The notes under the pieces: generated by a model
The model's input: the letters and a program-made list of their open reading frames with translations, nothing else
Told to the model about the DNA's origin: nothing
Database searches by the model: none
Shown here: in pieces, positions 28,854-38,291 of the stretch
Numbering within the stretch: the stretch's first letter is position 1
Layout: each line of letters opens with the position of its first letter
Translations under genes and position numbers: made by a program
Source of the DNA: Paenibacillus pasadenensis
GTDB taxonomy: Bacteria; Bacillota; Bacilli; Paenibacillales; Paenibacillaceae
Length of the DNA: 64,000 nt
Assembly (NCBI RefSeq): GCF_023715725.1
Contig: NZ_JAMBOT010000002.1
Location: 124,001 to 188,000 of the forward strand
Reading direction: 5' to 3'

Positions 28854-29078
28854 CTAAATCGTCAGCTCTCCAAGCTTAATCAGTTCAACTACGGCTTGCG
28901 AGCGGCCTTTTACATTAAGTTTCTGCATAACGTTAGATATGTGATTCCTGACTGTTTTTTCGCTTATGAACAGTTGGCCCGCAATATCTCGTGTGGTTTT
29001 GTCCTGGACTAAAAGCTCGAAAACTTCACGCTCCCGGTGAGTCAGCAAAAATTTATTTTTGTGGTCAGAGCCTTTCAA
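28854..29078 (-). CDS. gerE: GerE, LuxR-type regulator of late spore-coat genes
   Basis: 74 residues, the same length as B. subtilis GerE, which I recall as nearly identical through L-T-x-R-E-R-E-V-F-E-L-L-V-Q-D-K-T-T and L-F-I-S-E-K-T-V-R-N-H-I-S-N. It is a lone helix-turn-helix domain of the LuxR/FixJ type. It starts at TTG 29078 with AAGGAGGGG upstream. Family role: with sigma-K it activates or represses mother-cell coat genes. A sigma-K-like promoter lies 64 bases before the start. Its presence shows a spore-former. Confidence 0.95.
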   Translation of the reverse strand: MKGSDHKNKFLLTHREREVFELLVQDKTTRDIAGQLFISEKTVRNHISNVMQKLNVKGRSQAVVELIKLGELTI

Positions 29079-29141
29079 TTCGTCACCCCTCCTTGCACGG
29101 GTTTTTGTGGGTTACAACAAGGTTAAGGGATACAGTCAACT

Positions 29142-29170
29142 TATATTATGAATCGCTCCCCCAAGGGGTG
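29142..29170 (-). promoter_or_regulatory. Sigma-K-type promoter of gerE
   Basis: On the minus strand CACC (29167-29170), 16-base spacer, CATAATATA (29142-29150) matches the sigma-K consensus mACm-N16-17-CATANNNTA fully. B. subtilis gerE is sigma-K dependent. Confidence 0.7.
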
Positions 29171-29309
29171 CGGTCAATTTCCGATTTGGGCGCAGAAAAA
29201 TGGAATATGGGCGAATAAGGTTGGACAGCTTCCAATAATTCCTTTTATTAGGAGGGTTAATCATGCTATGATTAGATGATTGATGCCGTTAAAGAAAGGA
29301 GCTGGTTCC

Positions 29310-29990
29310 GTGAGGCTCGTGCTTTTATTCGGGTTGTTATGGGCGCTGCTCGGCAATCCGTTTATTGCGCTGTTAGTAATATTGATTGTTATTTATTTGC
29401 TTGACCGGCGGTTCGTTGGGCTGACGCCAAGCGTGACAAAGCCGATCCGCAGAAGGAATCGTATCGCCGCGCTGCGCCGGGAGCTGGATGCCAATCCGAG
29501 CAACAGCGGCTCGCGTATGGAGCTGGCGAGACTGCTATTAGAGCGCAAAAACTTTAATATCGCGCTGCAAACGCTGGAGCCGCTTAAAGAGTCCGGCGTG
29601 ATGGAGGAATCAGCTGAATTTTGGGATGACTACGGGACGAGTCTGCTTTACTCCGGCAAGCCCCAAGAAGGAGAGGCTGCAATTGAAAAAGCGCTTGAGC
29701 TAAATCCGCGCGTCAAATACGGACAGCCCCATCTCCGGTTGGCTGCTCTGAAAGCAGACCGTGACAAAGCGGCGGCGCTTCGCCATCTCGAGACCTTTTC
29801 CCAAATTCAATCTTCTTCCTGCGAAGGTTATTATCGAATGGGACTGCTGCTGAAGGACTTGGAGCGCAGCGGAGAGGCCAAACAAGCGTTTGAGGAAGGA
29901 TTGCGCCTGTACCGGATGCTGCCCAAATACAAAAGACGCCAGGAACGGCGCTGGGCGCTGCTTTCTAAGATGCGTTTAAGGTCTTTATAG
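29310..29990 (+). CDS. TPR-repeat membrane protein
   Basis: 226 residues from GTG 29310, 8 bases after AAAGGAG; the TTG at 29280 lacks a site. An N-terminal hydrophobic stretch (about 2-35, with L-L-W-A-L-L-G-N-P-F-I-A-L-L-V-I-L-I-V-I-Y-L-L) is one or two spans. A basic segment R-R-R-N-R and TPR-like helices (about 55-220; A-E-F-W-D-D-Y-G-T-S-L-L-Y-S-G-K-P-Q-E-G-E-A-A-I-E-K-A) follow, probably in the cytosol. TPRs bind partner proteins. No catalytic motif, so the role is unknown. A terminator follows. Confidence 0.8.
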   Translation: MRLVLLFGLLWALLGNPFIALLVILIVIYLLDRRFVGLTPSVTKPIRRRNRIAALRRELDANPSNSGSRMELARLLLERKNFNIALQTLEPLKESGVMEESAEFWDDYGTSLLYSGKPQEGEAAIEKALELNPRVKYGQPHLRLAALKADRDKAAALRHLETFSQIQSSSCEGYYRMGLLLKDLERSGEAKQAFEEGLRLYRMLPKYKRRQERRWALLSKMRLRSL

Positions 29991-30024
29991 CTCATTCAGA
30001 ATGGTTCCGATATGTTTATCCCAG

Positions 30025-30065
30025 AAAAGCCGGCATGCGCATCAAAGCGAAGCTGGTTTTTTTGT
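30025..30065 (+). terminator. Terminator of TPR gene
   Basis: aaagccggc pairs with gctggtttt (two G-U) and runs into T7, 35 bases after the stop. Confidence 0.7.
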
Positions 30066-30132
30066 TCTGCCTTGCGTTCCTCAGCTTCATTTGTATTAAT
30101 TCACCCTGCACGAGTCCGCTTGCCGTGTTTTT

Positions 30133-30141
30133 TGGTATAAT
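30133..30141 (+). promoter_or_regulatory. Extended -10 promoter of SWIM-SNF2 operon
   Basis: TGGTATAAT (extended -10, TGN-TATAAT) lies 37 bases before the SWIM gene start. No good -35 at 17 bases, consistent with an extended -10 type. Confidence 0.55.
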
Positions 30142-30177
30142 GGTAAGAATGCCGAAACAGAGAAGCGGAGGACAGCA

Positions 30178-31827
30178 ATGGGAGCGGACGGGATCTCGGA
30201 ATCTTTTCTGAACGAGCTGGAGCGGAAAATCAGCGATTATACGCGTAAAGAAATCATCCAGCGCGGCTGGGACTATGCCGCGCGGGACAACGTTTCTCCC
30301 GTACAGATGGCGGGATCGCTGCTCATTGGCGTTGTAACGGGAAATAAACCCTACAAAGTCAGGCTTGGCCTAAAATTTGACGACAATGATTGCAGCTGCC
30401 CGTACAACGGCTGGTGCAAACATATGGCGGCCATGTACTTTGCTGCAATAAAGCAGTCGGGCGGTAAACCGGAGCGTGCGATGGAAAGACTGACCGGAGC
30501 CGGGCCGGTGACCGTCAGCCGGATTGAAAAACTACAGCAGGACCAGCCGGCCGCAGCTGCGGTTTCTGCTTCCGGCCTTACGGAAAGCGACTCTCCGCAG
30601 GAGTGGATGGCCTGGATGGAACGGAAATACGGCCACACCTGGCAAGGCTGCCGTCATACCTTGCATCCGCTGCAGCCGGTGTTGTCCGCACTCAAGGGCT
30701 CAGCGAGAGACTGGCCCAAGCCGCTCCAGCATTATCACTGGATGTACGCGATTTTGTTCATACTGGAGCAGGCTGAGCGTGCGCTCAAGCTGTCGGACGC
30801 CTTCAGCCGTTATTATCAGGAAATGAGCTTTACCCGGATGGCGGAGCCATGGATTGAGCATTATTATACGCTTGCCGCTCAGCTGGACCCATCGCCTACG
30901 GACGAAGCCTCACTGGCCTGGCAGGCGGAGCTGACCGACTATTTGCGGAGCCAAGCGGGAAAGAAGGACTCGAGGCTGTTTCGTTGGAATCAGCTGTATT
31001 TCGGGCTTGCGGCAGTGCTGCTGGGCAATGACGAGTGGCGCAGAGCGGAGCGGTTGGAGCTGGAAACGAAGCTCACGGCCGCTGATCTTCTGACAACAGG
31101 AGCGGATGAACAGACTGAGCCGCAGAGCAAAGCCCAGGAACAGGAGCCGGCCGGGCGTGAACGTCATTTTCCGCTAGCTGCGCTTGCTTATTTGGATGCG
31201 GCTCATGGGGAGGACCGCAAAGCGGTTGAGCGGCTGCGCCAGATTCCTCCTGAGAATGCTTCTGATCTTGCGCTTGATTATGCCCGTCAGCGTTTAAAAT
31301 CCGGCGATTGGGACCATTTTGAGGTTTGGATGGACTATTTGTATGCGATTGCCGACGGCAAACGCGGAGGACTGCTGCAGCCGTTTCTCGGGCTTTGCCG
31401 GGAAGCGGATTTGGCCCAGCGGAATAATCCGGCATGGCAGCGGTATATGATGGATAAATTGCCCTATTCCTATATGGAGCTGGCTGATCTGCTTCTGGAG
31501 AAGGGCGGTTTTGAAGAATGGGCGGATCTGCAGCTGGCAATGGGACTCAGGCCAGATGAGCTTGACCCGGCCGATATGAGGCTGATTGCCAAGCGGGCTC
31601 CTTCCGTGCTCATTCCGCTTTATCATCAGGCTATTGAGGGCTGGATTGCGCTTCGCAACCGGCAAAGCTACCGGATGGCGGTCAAGCAGCTGAAAAAGCT
31701 GGAGAAATTATACGGAGCAGAAAAACGGACCGAAGCGTGGAACAACTATTTGGAGCGGACGGTTATCAAGTATCAGCGGATGAGAGCCTTCCAGGAAGAA
31801 TTGCGGAAAGGAACGCTTTTGAGATGA
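30178..31827 (+). CDS. SWIM zinc-finger protein
   Basis: 549 residues; ATG 30178 with GGAGG upstream. The SWIM motif is C72-x-C74-x5-C80-x-H82 (C-S-C-P-Y-N-G-W-C-K-H), which binds zinc and DNA or protein. The remaining 450 residues are helical with repeated W/L/E-rich segments. Bacterial SWIM proteins of this size are regularly encoded just before a SNF2 helicase, as here (the stop overlaps its start). Likely partners in DNA repair or transcription-complex remodelling; no experimental role known to me. Confidence 0.88.
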   Translation: MGADGISESFLNELERKISDYTRKEIIQRGWDYAARDNVSPVQMAGSLLIGVVTGNKPYKVRLGLKFDDNDCSCPYNGWCKHMAAMYFAAIKQSGGKPERAMERLTGAGPVTVSRIEKLQQDQPAAAAVSASGLTESDSPQEWMAWMERKYGHTWQGCRHTLHPLQPVLSALKGSARDWPKPLQHYHWMYAILFILEQAERALKLSDAFSRYYQEMSFTRMAEPWIEHYYTLAAQLDPSPTDEASLAWQAELTDYLRSQAGKKDSRLFRWNQLYFGLAAVLLGNDEWRRAERLELETKLTAADLLTTGADEQTEPQSKAQEQEPAGRERHFPLAALAYLDAAHGEDRKAVERLRQIPPENASDLALDYARQRLKSGDWDHFEVWMDYLYAIADGKRGGLLQPFLGLCREADLAQRNNPAWQRYMMDKLPYSYMELADLLLEKGGFEEWADLQLAMGLRPDELDPADMRLIAKRAPSVLIPLYHQAIEGWIALRNRQSYRMAVKQLKKLEKLYGAEKRTEAWNNYLERTVIKYQRMRAFQEELRKGTLLR

Positions 31828-34682
31828 TGAAGGGATTTTCTGCAGCAAAACCGATCGTAGTGGAAGGAAGCTGGAACGGAGCCGGAATTACGCTTTGGAC
31901 CGAGGATGCGGGCGAGCTGGAGGCTCGGCTCCGCGACCTGCTGTTTGCCTGGCATGAGCCATCCTGGTTCGGAAGCGACATAGAGTATACCGATGCAGAG
32001 GAGCCTGGCAAAGGGCGTAAAATGCTGATTGAGCCGCTGCTGGCGCTGGATTATTTGTGTTCTCCGCAGCCGGTGCGGATGCTGGCGGTTGAATGGGCGG
32101 AATCCGCAGCGAAGCTTCTAAGCGGAGCACAGCGAATCATGAATGCTCTGACGGAGGGGAGCTTCGAGCCGGATTGGTCGGGCTGGAAGGATGGCGACCG
32201 CAAATGGCGCTTTAAGGATGCCGCCTCCGACATTGAGCTCTGGATGAACGAGTGGCTAAGCGCATCTGTAGAGGCGCTGCTTGCTGCAAATGCCGATATT
32301 AGAGCGGCTTGGTCTGCGCTGGAGCGCTCGATCGGACCTGCGCTGGAGCGCCGATCGCCGGATGAAGAGGACTGGTATATCGGAATTGGCCTCAAACAGG
32401 ATACGTTCCCGTTCCGAATTGCCCTGCAGCTGGCCGAACCGGATGAGAGCGGGGTCTGGTCACTGCGGGCTGCTTTGCGCGGACGCTCCGGCGAGGACGG
32501 GTGGATTCCGCTTGACCGGGGCAGCCGCCCCGGCAGCTGGCGTCCGGCTGCGGGTTCGGTGCTGCGGCTCCCGGAGGATTGGCTGGCTCTCTTGGAGGAA
32601 CGGTTGGAGCGGGAAGAACGCAAATGGAAACAGGCGCTGCCGGATTGGGTTGAGCCAGACGGCGAGACTGTCAAGCGGCAGCTGGCAGACGAGGAGGCCT
32701 GGCAGTTTCTGGAGCAGGCAAGTCTGAAGCTGCTTGACGCGGGTGCGATTGTGCTGCTTCCCGGCTGGTGGGAAAACGTGCGGAAACGAAGAGTCCGGCT
32801 CAAGGCGAAGCTTCGTTCGGCTGCGGGCTCGGCGGAACAGCCGATGTTCGGCTTATCGCAAATCGTGCAATTCGATTGGAAGCTTGCCCTGGGCGGCGCG
32901 GATTTGACCGAGGAAGAATTCATGGAGCTTGCCGCTCAAAATAAACGGCTGATCAAAATCGACGGGGAATGGGTGCATCTGCATCCTGAGGATATTTCGC
33001 GTATCAAGAGCTGGATGAAAAAAAACGGCGGCCGCAAAGGACTCAGCTTCCAGGAGATTATGCAAATGCATCTGCAGGGCGGCATTACGCTCTCGGATGA
33101 AGCCGAGGACGGCGAAGAGCTGCTGAAGGCTGAAGTAGAGCTGAACGGGCATTTGCAGCAGCTGATGAACCAGCTGCAAAACACGGCTGAGCTGCCGCTT
33201 GTGCAGGTGCCGTCAACCTTTAGGGGAGAACTGCGCCCCTACCAGCTGCAGGGCGTTTCCTGGCTCGCATTTCTGCGCCGCTTCGGGCTTGGAGCCACGC
33301 TGGCGGACGACATGGGTTTGGGCAAAACGATCCAGTTCACGGTTTACCTGCTGTTTATTAAAGAGGCAGGCGGAATCTCCGAAGGCCAGCCGTCACTGCT
33401 CGTCTGTCCGACCTCGGTCATCGGCAACTGGGAAAAGGAGCTGCAGCGGTTCGCGCCGGGGCTGGACGTCAGGCTTCATTACGGCCCCCGCCGCGCCAGA
33501 GGGGAAAGGGCGTTTCGGGAATTTGCCGAAGGGGCGGATCTGATCATCACGTCTTATGCGCTTGCGGCTTTGGACGAAGAAGAGCTGGGCGCTCTTGAAT
33601 GGGAAAGCCTTTGCTTGGACGAAGCGCAAAATATCAAAAACATCTACACGAAGCAGTCCTCGGCGATCCGCAATCTGCGCAGCAGGCACCGTATTGCGCT
33701 TACCGGCACGCCGATGGAAAACCGGCTCAGCGAGCTGTGGTCGATTTACGATTTTACAAATCCGGGCTATCTGGGGACGCTGCCTGAATTCCGTCGCGCC
33801 GTTATCCTGCCGATTGAAAAAGAGCGCAACACGGATAAAATCGCCTCGCTTCAGCGCCGGATCAAGCCGTTCATGCTTCGCCGCCTCAAAAAAGACCCGG
33901 CCATTCAGCTGTCGCTGCCGGAGAAAAACGAAGGCCAGGTTTATGTAACGCTTACGGCTGAGCAAGGAGCGCTTTACGAGGGCATCGTATCGGATCTGCT
34001 GGAGAAGCTCGATACGTTAGGACCAATGCAGCGGCGCGGCCTTATCCTTGCCTCGATTACACGGCTTAAACAGGTATGCGATCATCCTGCCCTGCTGCTT
34101 GGCGAGGAGCGGGAGAGCGGACTATGGACTCCGGACCGTTCGGCAAAGCTGCTTCGGCTGCTGGAAATGTGCGAGGAAATTGCCGCCGAGGGTGAACGCG
34201 CGCTTATTTTTACGCAATTTGTTGATATGGGCAAGGCGTTGCAAAGCGCATTGCAGGTAAAGATGGGCTTGCCGGTGCCATATTTGCACGGCGGCGTTCC
34301 AAAAGCGAAGCGCGACGAAATGATTGCTGCATTCCAAGATCCTAGCCAGCCTCACGGCGCGTTTGTCCTGTCGCTCAAGGCGGGCGGAACGGGTCTCAAT
34401 CTGACGGAAGCGAACCATGTGTTCCATTTTGACCGTTGGTGGAACCCCGCTGTGGAAAACCAGGCAACCGACCGGGCGTTCCGCATCGGCCAGCGCAGAC
34501 AGGTTCAGGTGCACAAGTTCGTAACGCTCGGTACGCTGGAGGAGCGGATTCACGAAATGATTGAGCGGAAGCAGTCGCTGAACGATCAGGTCGTAAGCCA
34601 GACGGAACAGTGGATCACAGAGCTGTCCAACGATGAGCTGCGGGAGATTTTCACCCTGCGGCGGGAATGGCTGGACAGTTAA
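31824..34682 (+). CDS. SNF2-family helicase/ATPase (SWI2/SNF2)
   Basis: 952 residues from ATG 31824, which overlaps the SWIM stop (ATGATGA); a longer in-frame start at 31737 would lie inside the SWIM gene. N-terminal bacterial SNF2-associated region (about 30-460), then motor: Walker A D-D-M-G-L-G-K-T near 495, D-E-A-Q near 598, T-G-T-P-M-E-N-R-L-S-E-L-W near 630, and helicase C signs I-F-T-Q-F near 793, F-D-R-W-W-N-P and A-T-D-R-A-F-R-I-G-Q near 870-895. SNF2 ATPases move along DNA and displace proteins. It is coupled to the SWIM gene; B. subtilis YwqA is the type I compare it with. Confidence 0.93.
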   Translation: MMKGFSAAKPIVVEGSWNGAGITLWTEDAGELEARLRDLLFAWHEPSWFGSDIEYTDAEEPGKGRKMLIEPLLALDYLCSPQPVRMLAVEWAESAAKLLSGAQRIMNALTEGSFEPDWSGWKDGDRKWRFKDAASDIELWMNEWLSASVEALLAANADIRAAWSALERSIGPALERRSPDEEDWYIGIGLKQDTFPFRIALQLAEPDESGVWSLRAALRGRSGEDGWIPLDRGSRPGSWRPAAGSVLRLPEDWLALLEERLEREERKWKQALPDWVEPDGETVKRQLADEEAWQFLEQASLKLLDAGAIVLLPGWWENVRKRRVRLKAKLRSAAGSAEQPMFGLSQIVQFDWKLALGGADLTEEEFMELAAQNKRLIKIDGEWVHLHPEDISRIKSWMKKNGGRKGLSFQEIMQMHLQGGITLSDEAEDGEELLKAEVELNGHLQQLMNQLQNTAELPLVQVPSTFRGELRPYQLQGVSWLAFLRRFGLGATLADDMGLGKTIQFTVYLLFIKEAGGISEGQPSLLVCPTSVIGNWEKELQRFAPGLDVRLHYGPRRARGERAFREFAEGADLIITSYALAALDEEELGALEWESLCLDEAQNIKNIYTKQSSAIRNLRSRHRIALTGTPMENRLSELWSIYDFTNPGYLGTLPEFRRAVILPIEKERNTDKIASLQRRIKPFMLRRLKKDPAIQLSLPEKNEGQVYVTLTAEQGALYEGIVSDLLEKLDTLGPMQRRGLILASITRLKQVCDHPALLLGEERESGLWTPDRSAKLLRLLEMCEEIAAEGERALIFTQFVDMGKALQSALQVKMGLPVPYLHGGVPKAKRDEMIAAFQDPSQPHGAFVLSLKAGGTGLNLTEANHVFHFDRWWNPAVENQATDRAFRIGQRRQVQVHKFVTLGTLEERIHEMIERKQSLNDQVVSQTEQWITELSNDELREIFTLRREWLDS

Positions 34683-34713
34683 ATGACCAACCGCAGGGCA
34701 AAGGAGGTTTGGC

Positions 34714-34953
34714 ATGGAGAGAACGAGCGAGGCGGATAAGGGGAAAGCAACGCCGGCAGTAGCGGATAAACCTGCAGCCGATCCGGATAAAAGGGATGCG
34801 GAACCGCGAGACTCCGCCGCAGCAGCGCCGACTCCTGCGAACGTGCCAAGCAGCGAGGCAGATCTGCAAGCGAGCGGCTCCGAAAGGCCGCCGGAATGGC
34901 AGTTGTTTTACGATGCGGTGTCTCAAGCGGCGAGCCGCATGCGCCGACAATAA
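34714..34953 (+). CDS. Small Ala/Pro/Asp-rich protein, unknown
   Basis: 79 residues; ATG 34714 has a strong AAAGGAGG site, the main reason to believe it. Low-complexity (A, P, D, S, E) for 1-58, then an ordered-looking tail P-P-E-W-Q-L-F-Y-D-A-V-S-Q-A-A-S-R-M-R-R. No membrane span or signal peptide. It follows the SNF2 gene by 31 bases and precedes a terminator, so it is the operon's third gene and possibly a partner of the SNF2 protein; inference. Confidence 0.65.
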   Translation: MERTSEADKGKATPAVADKPAADPDKRDAEPRDSAAAAPTPANVPSSEADLQASGSERPPEWQLFYDAVSQAASRMRRQ

Positions 34954-34971
34954 CCGGTGAGATTACAGCAG

Positions 34972-35002
34972 CCGGCTTCCTTTACAGGAGGCCGGTTTTT
35001 TG
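34972..35002 (+). terminator. Terminator of SWIM-SNF2 operon
   Basis: ccggcttcct pairs with aggaggccgg (one G-U) around ttac and is followed by T6. Confidence 0.85.
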
Positions 35003-35119
35003 ATGCGACAAAACAAGAGAAATCTATCCCTTGACAGTTTATTTTTCAACCTGTAAGCGGCAAAGGGTTTGTCTATAATAAAAGAATAGCAGAAGCTGCC
35101 AGACAAGGGGGTCGCACAA

Positions 35120-36490
35120 TTGGGCAAAAAAAGCCTGTCCGCGCTGCTTGCGCTGACTGCCGCCATAACTGCAGCCAGCTGTGGAAGCGGCACACAACAG
35201 GAAGACGGGCAAAACCGGGGAGAAACGGAGAATACAATGAGCCATGTCACGCTTACGATCCGGCATACCCAGATCAAGCAATCGGCCAAGGCGCGGCTTG
35301 GCATTTTGCAGGATGTGCTGAATCAAACCGAGCGGGACAATCCGCAGCTGAAGTTTCAGCTGGAGGGCATCGACGAGATCATTAACCGGGATCAGAAGCT
35401 GAAAGCGGAGATGGCAACCGGCTCGACACCGGATATATTCGAAATATTTGGCGGATCGGACATCAAGCTGTATGTGAAGGCGGGACGGCTGCTTGATTTG
35501 ACGCCAATCATCCATAAGCTTGGAATCGACGGGAAATTCCACAGCCTTGATGAGTTTACGGTAGACGGCCGGGTGTACGGCTTGCCTTTCGGGGGTTACA
35601 GCGAAGCGGTTTTTTATAATAAGCAGATCTTTCGGGATTTGGGCCTTGGCATACCGGTAACCTGGGAGCAGCTGATGAACGTTTCCGAGAAGATCAAGCA
35701 GGCCGGTTACAGTCCGTTTGCCTTGTCTGCGAAGGACCCGTGGCTGGCCGGTATGATGTGGAATACGATTATGGACCGTTACGCGGGCACGGACAAGCTG
35801 CGCCTCATTGTCTCGGGAACGGCGAAGTGGAGCGACCCTGATATTTTAGCCGGCTTTCGGGCCTATGCGGAGCTGGTGGAAAAGGGATATTTTCCGCAGG
35901 ATGCGCTAGGGCAGGAGGAGAAACAGCAGTTGAAGGATTTGCTCAGCGGAAAAGCGGCGATGCTGTTTACCGGCACCTGGGATTTGGCGGGTTTGACCGG
36001 AGATGAAGCAGGTCAATATCGGCATCAGATCGGTTATTTCAGCTTTCCGTCCGTTCCAGGCGGAAAAGGAGATCAGGGAGCGCTGAATGCCGGTTATTCC
36101 AACGGTTTTGGCTTCTCTTCCGATCTAAGCACGGAGCAGCAGGGCATGGTGGAGCGGTTTATACGGAATTTTTTTAACGAGAATGTGCAAAAGCGGATTT
36201 TACTTGAGGATAAAACACTGCCGTCCATGAAGCTTAGCGACTACACCGGCATCGACCCGCTTATTTCCGAGGTGCTTCAAGTGGCGGGCAATGCCACCCG
36301 TTCCTTTCCGGCTTTTGATTCCATCTTTTCGCCTCGGATCAATGCGGAAATCGGCATCGGTCTTCAGCAGCTGATCGGCGGGGTTAAGACAGCGGAGCAG
36401 ATCGTGCAGCGCTTGCAGCAGCTTCAGGACAGCGAGCCCGCAGCAGCGGACCGGGATGCGCAGTGGGAGAACGAGAGAGGAGCCGAATAG
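35120..36490 (+). CDS. Family 1 solute-binding lipoprotein linked to a two-component system
   Basis: 456 residues from TTG 35120, with AAGGGGGT upstream. Lipobox with C21 in T-A-A-S-C-G-S. Type II sugar-binding fold: Q-L-E-G-I-D-E-I-I-N near 75, P-D-I-F-E-I-F-G-G-S-D near 100, V-Y-G-L-P-F-G-G-Y-S-E-A-V-F-Y-N-K near 152-168, L-F-T-G-T-W-D near 282. No permease genes adjoin; the kinase gene starts 4 bases after the stop. It may serve the kinase as ligand sensor, or an unlinked transporter. Confidence 0.87.
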   Translation: MGKKSLSALLALTAAITAASCGSGTQQEDGQNRGETENTMSHVTLTIRHTQIKQSAKARLGILQDVLNQTERDNPQLKFQLEGIDEIINRDQKLKAEMATGSTPDIFEIFGGSDIKLYVKAGRLLDLTPIIHKLGIDGKFHSLDEFTVDGRVYGLPFGGYSEAVFYNKQIFRDLGLGIPVTWEQLMNVSEKIKQAGYSPFALSAKDPWLAGMMWNTIMDRYAGTDKLRLIVSGTAKWSDPDILAGFRAYAELVEKGYFPQDALGQEEKQQLKDLLSGKAAMLFTGTWDLAGLTGDEAGQYRHQIGYFSFPSVPGGKGDQGALNAGYSNGFGFSSDLSTEQQGMVERFIRNFFNENVQKRILLEDKTLPSMKLSDYTGIDPLISEVLQVAGNATRSFPAFDSIFSPRINAEIGIGLQQLIGGVKTAEQIVQRLQQLQDSEPAAADRDAQWENERGAE

Positions 36491-36494
36491 AGCC

Positions 36495-38291
36495 GTGAAT
36501 TTAAGACCGAAGCTGCTGCTCGCTTTCATTCTGTTTATCGTTGTGCCGGTAGCCGCATCGGGCGTGGTGTCCTTTTTGTACTACGAAAACGTGATCGAAA
36601 AGAAGTACAACGAACAAACCGAACTGACGATGAATGCCGTCGGCCGAAACATCACGAATTTTTTTGACGAGATGGACCGGCTTACGGATGCCAATCTGAC
36701 CAGCTCCGTTGTGCAGCGGACGCTCAAAATCAATGCCGTTCCCAGCGAAGGAGCGGGCTCGCTCATTACGATCGGACTGGCCGAAAAGGAAATGGGCCCG
36801 CTGCTGTTTCAAAATCCGGCCATCAGTTATATTGCGCTTTATGCCAACAACGGCACGCTATTTCGCTCGACGCGCAACGATCCGACCTCGTTCAAGCCGC
36901 TCAGCTATGAAAAGCTGCAGCAGCAAGCCGCTTACACGGAGGCGGTTAGCCGAAATGCCAAGCCGCTCTGGATCGGGCCGTATGAGCAGCAGGAGCTGAC
37001 GGGCAATGAATTTGCGCTGTTCACACAGCTGCGGCTGGTTAAAGACCTCGAAAGCCTCAACGACCTCGGACTGATGGTCACTCAGTTCAAGTCGTCTGGC
37101 GTGGATGAGATATTGAGTGATTTTCTGGGCAGCGTTCCGGACGGAACGAGATATTATATGATCAACCGCGAAGGGCTTGTTCTGCTGGACAGCGAGAAGG
37201 AAATGGACGGGCTTAGCCTTAGCGGCGAAACCTTTGCCCATGCGCAACCCGGCCAGCCTTACATCAGCGGACGGGCAGACTTTTTGCAGACGGACAGCCT
37301 TGTGTCCTGTTATTGGTTAGGCATCAATGACTGGATGCTCGTTTCCGCCAAGCCATGGAGCTCCTTAATGAGCGAAAACGTTGCGTTTATGAAGTGGGTC
37401 AGTCTCATTACCGGAATATGCCTGTTATCCGCCATTTTGTTCAACGTTTTTTTTGTAAACCGCGTCGCCAAATCAATCATCCGGGTCGTCCGCAAAATGC
37501 GGCTTGTGGAGCAGGGATTGCTCGATATTCGTGTTCCGGTTCATGGCAAGGACGAGACGGTGCTGCTCGCCAACAGCTTTAACAGCATGACGGAGCGGTT
37601 AGGCAAGCTGTTGAACGAGGTGCGCGAGGAGCAGATTCGTAAACAGCGGGCGGAAATGATGCTGATGCAGGCGCAGATAAAGCCGCATTTCCTGTTTAAT
37701 ACGCTGGAATCGATCAATGCGCTGGCCGCACAGAACGAAGGCGCCAAAATCATGCAGATGGTCCGCCGGTTAAGCCGGCTGCTCCGGACAAGCATGCACC
37801 AGAAGGAAGAAATAACGGTGTACGAGGAGCTGGAGCATGTCCGCAGTTATTTGGATATCCAAAAATACCGGTTCGAAGATCTGTTTTCCTACCAGCTGGA
37901 GGTGGACGAGGCAGTGTTGGAGCACAGAATTTTGAAGCTTACGCTGCAGCCGCTCGTTGAAAACAGCATCCAGCATGGCTTTGACGGCTTGGACAGGCCA
38001 GGTGTCATTCGGATCCGTGTCGAGGCGCTGCCGTCCCGGATTGTATTGACCGTGGAGGATAACGGCATCGGCATGGACGGGCTGACGCTGCTGCGCATCG
38101 CCGAGGGCAAAAAGGATGAGCGCTGGAGCCCGATGGAAGACGGAGAGCACAGCGGGCTTGGCCTGCGAAATGTCGCGGACCGGCTGAGCATTCATTACGG
38201 AGTCCATTACGGCTTGATGATATGCAGCAATCCTGGTGAGGGTACGATGATCCGCTGCACGATACCGCGCAATAAGGGGGAGCTCAAATGA
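36495..38291 (+). CDS. YesM-family sensor histidine kinase, second set
   Basis: 598 residues from GTG 36495; an upstream in-frame ATG at 36456 lies inside the binding-protein gene. First span about 5-27 (L-L-L-A-F-I-L-F-I-V-V-P-V-A-A), Cache-like sensor (about 30-285), second span (about 297-318), HAMP, and kinase domain with H398 in K-P-H-F-L-F-N-T and HATPase motifs E-N-S-I-Q-H-G and D-N-G-I-G-M. It probably senses a sugar held by the lipoprotein encoded upstream. Overlaps the next gene by 4 bases. Confidence 0.92.
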   Translation: MNLRPKLLLAFILFIVVPVAASGVVSFLYYENVIEKKYNEQTELTMNAVGRNITNFFDEMDRLTDANLTSSVVQRTLKINAVPSEGAGSLITIGLAEKEMGPLLFQNPAISYIALYANNGTLFRSTRNDPTSFKPLSYEKLQQQAAYTEAVSRNAKPLWIGPYEQQELTGNEFALFTQLRLVKDLESLNDLGLMVTQFKSSGVDEILSDFLGSVPDGTRYYMINREGLVLLDSEKEMDGLSLSGETFAHAQPGQPYISGRADFLQTDSLVSCYWLGINDWMLVSAKPWSSLMSENVAFMKWVSLITGICLLSAILFNVFFVNRVAKSIIRVVRKMRLVEQGLLDIRVPVHGKDETVLLANSFNSMTERLGKLLNEVREEQIRKQRAEMMLMQAQIKPHFLFNTLESINALAAQNEGAKIMQMVRRLSRLLRTSMHQKEEITVYEELEHVRSYLDIQKYRFEDLFSYQLEVDEAVLEHRILKLTLQPLVENSIQHGFDGLDRPGVIRIRVEALPSRIVLTVEDNGIGMDGLTLLRIAEGKKDERWSPMEDGEHSGLGLRNVADRLSIHYGVHYGLMICSNPGEGTMIRCTIPRNKGELK

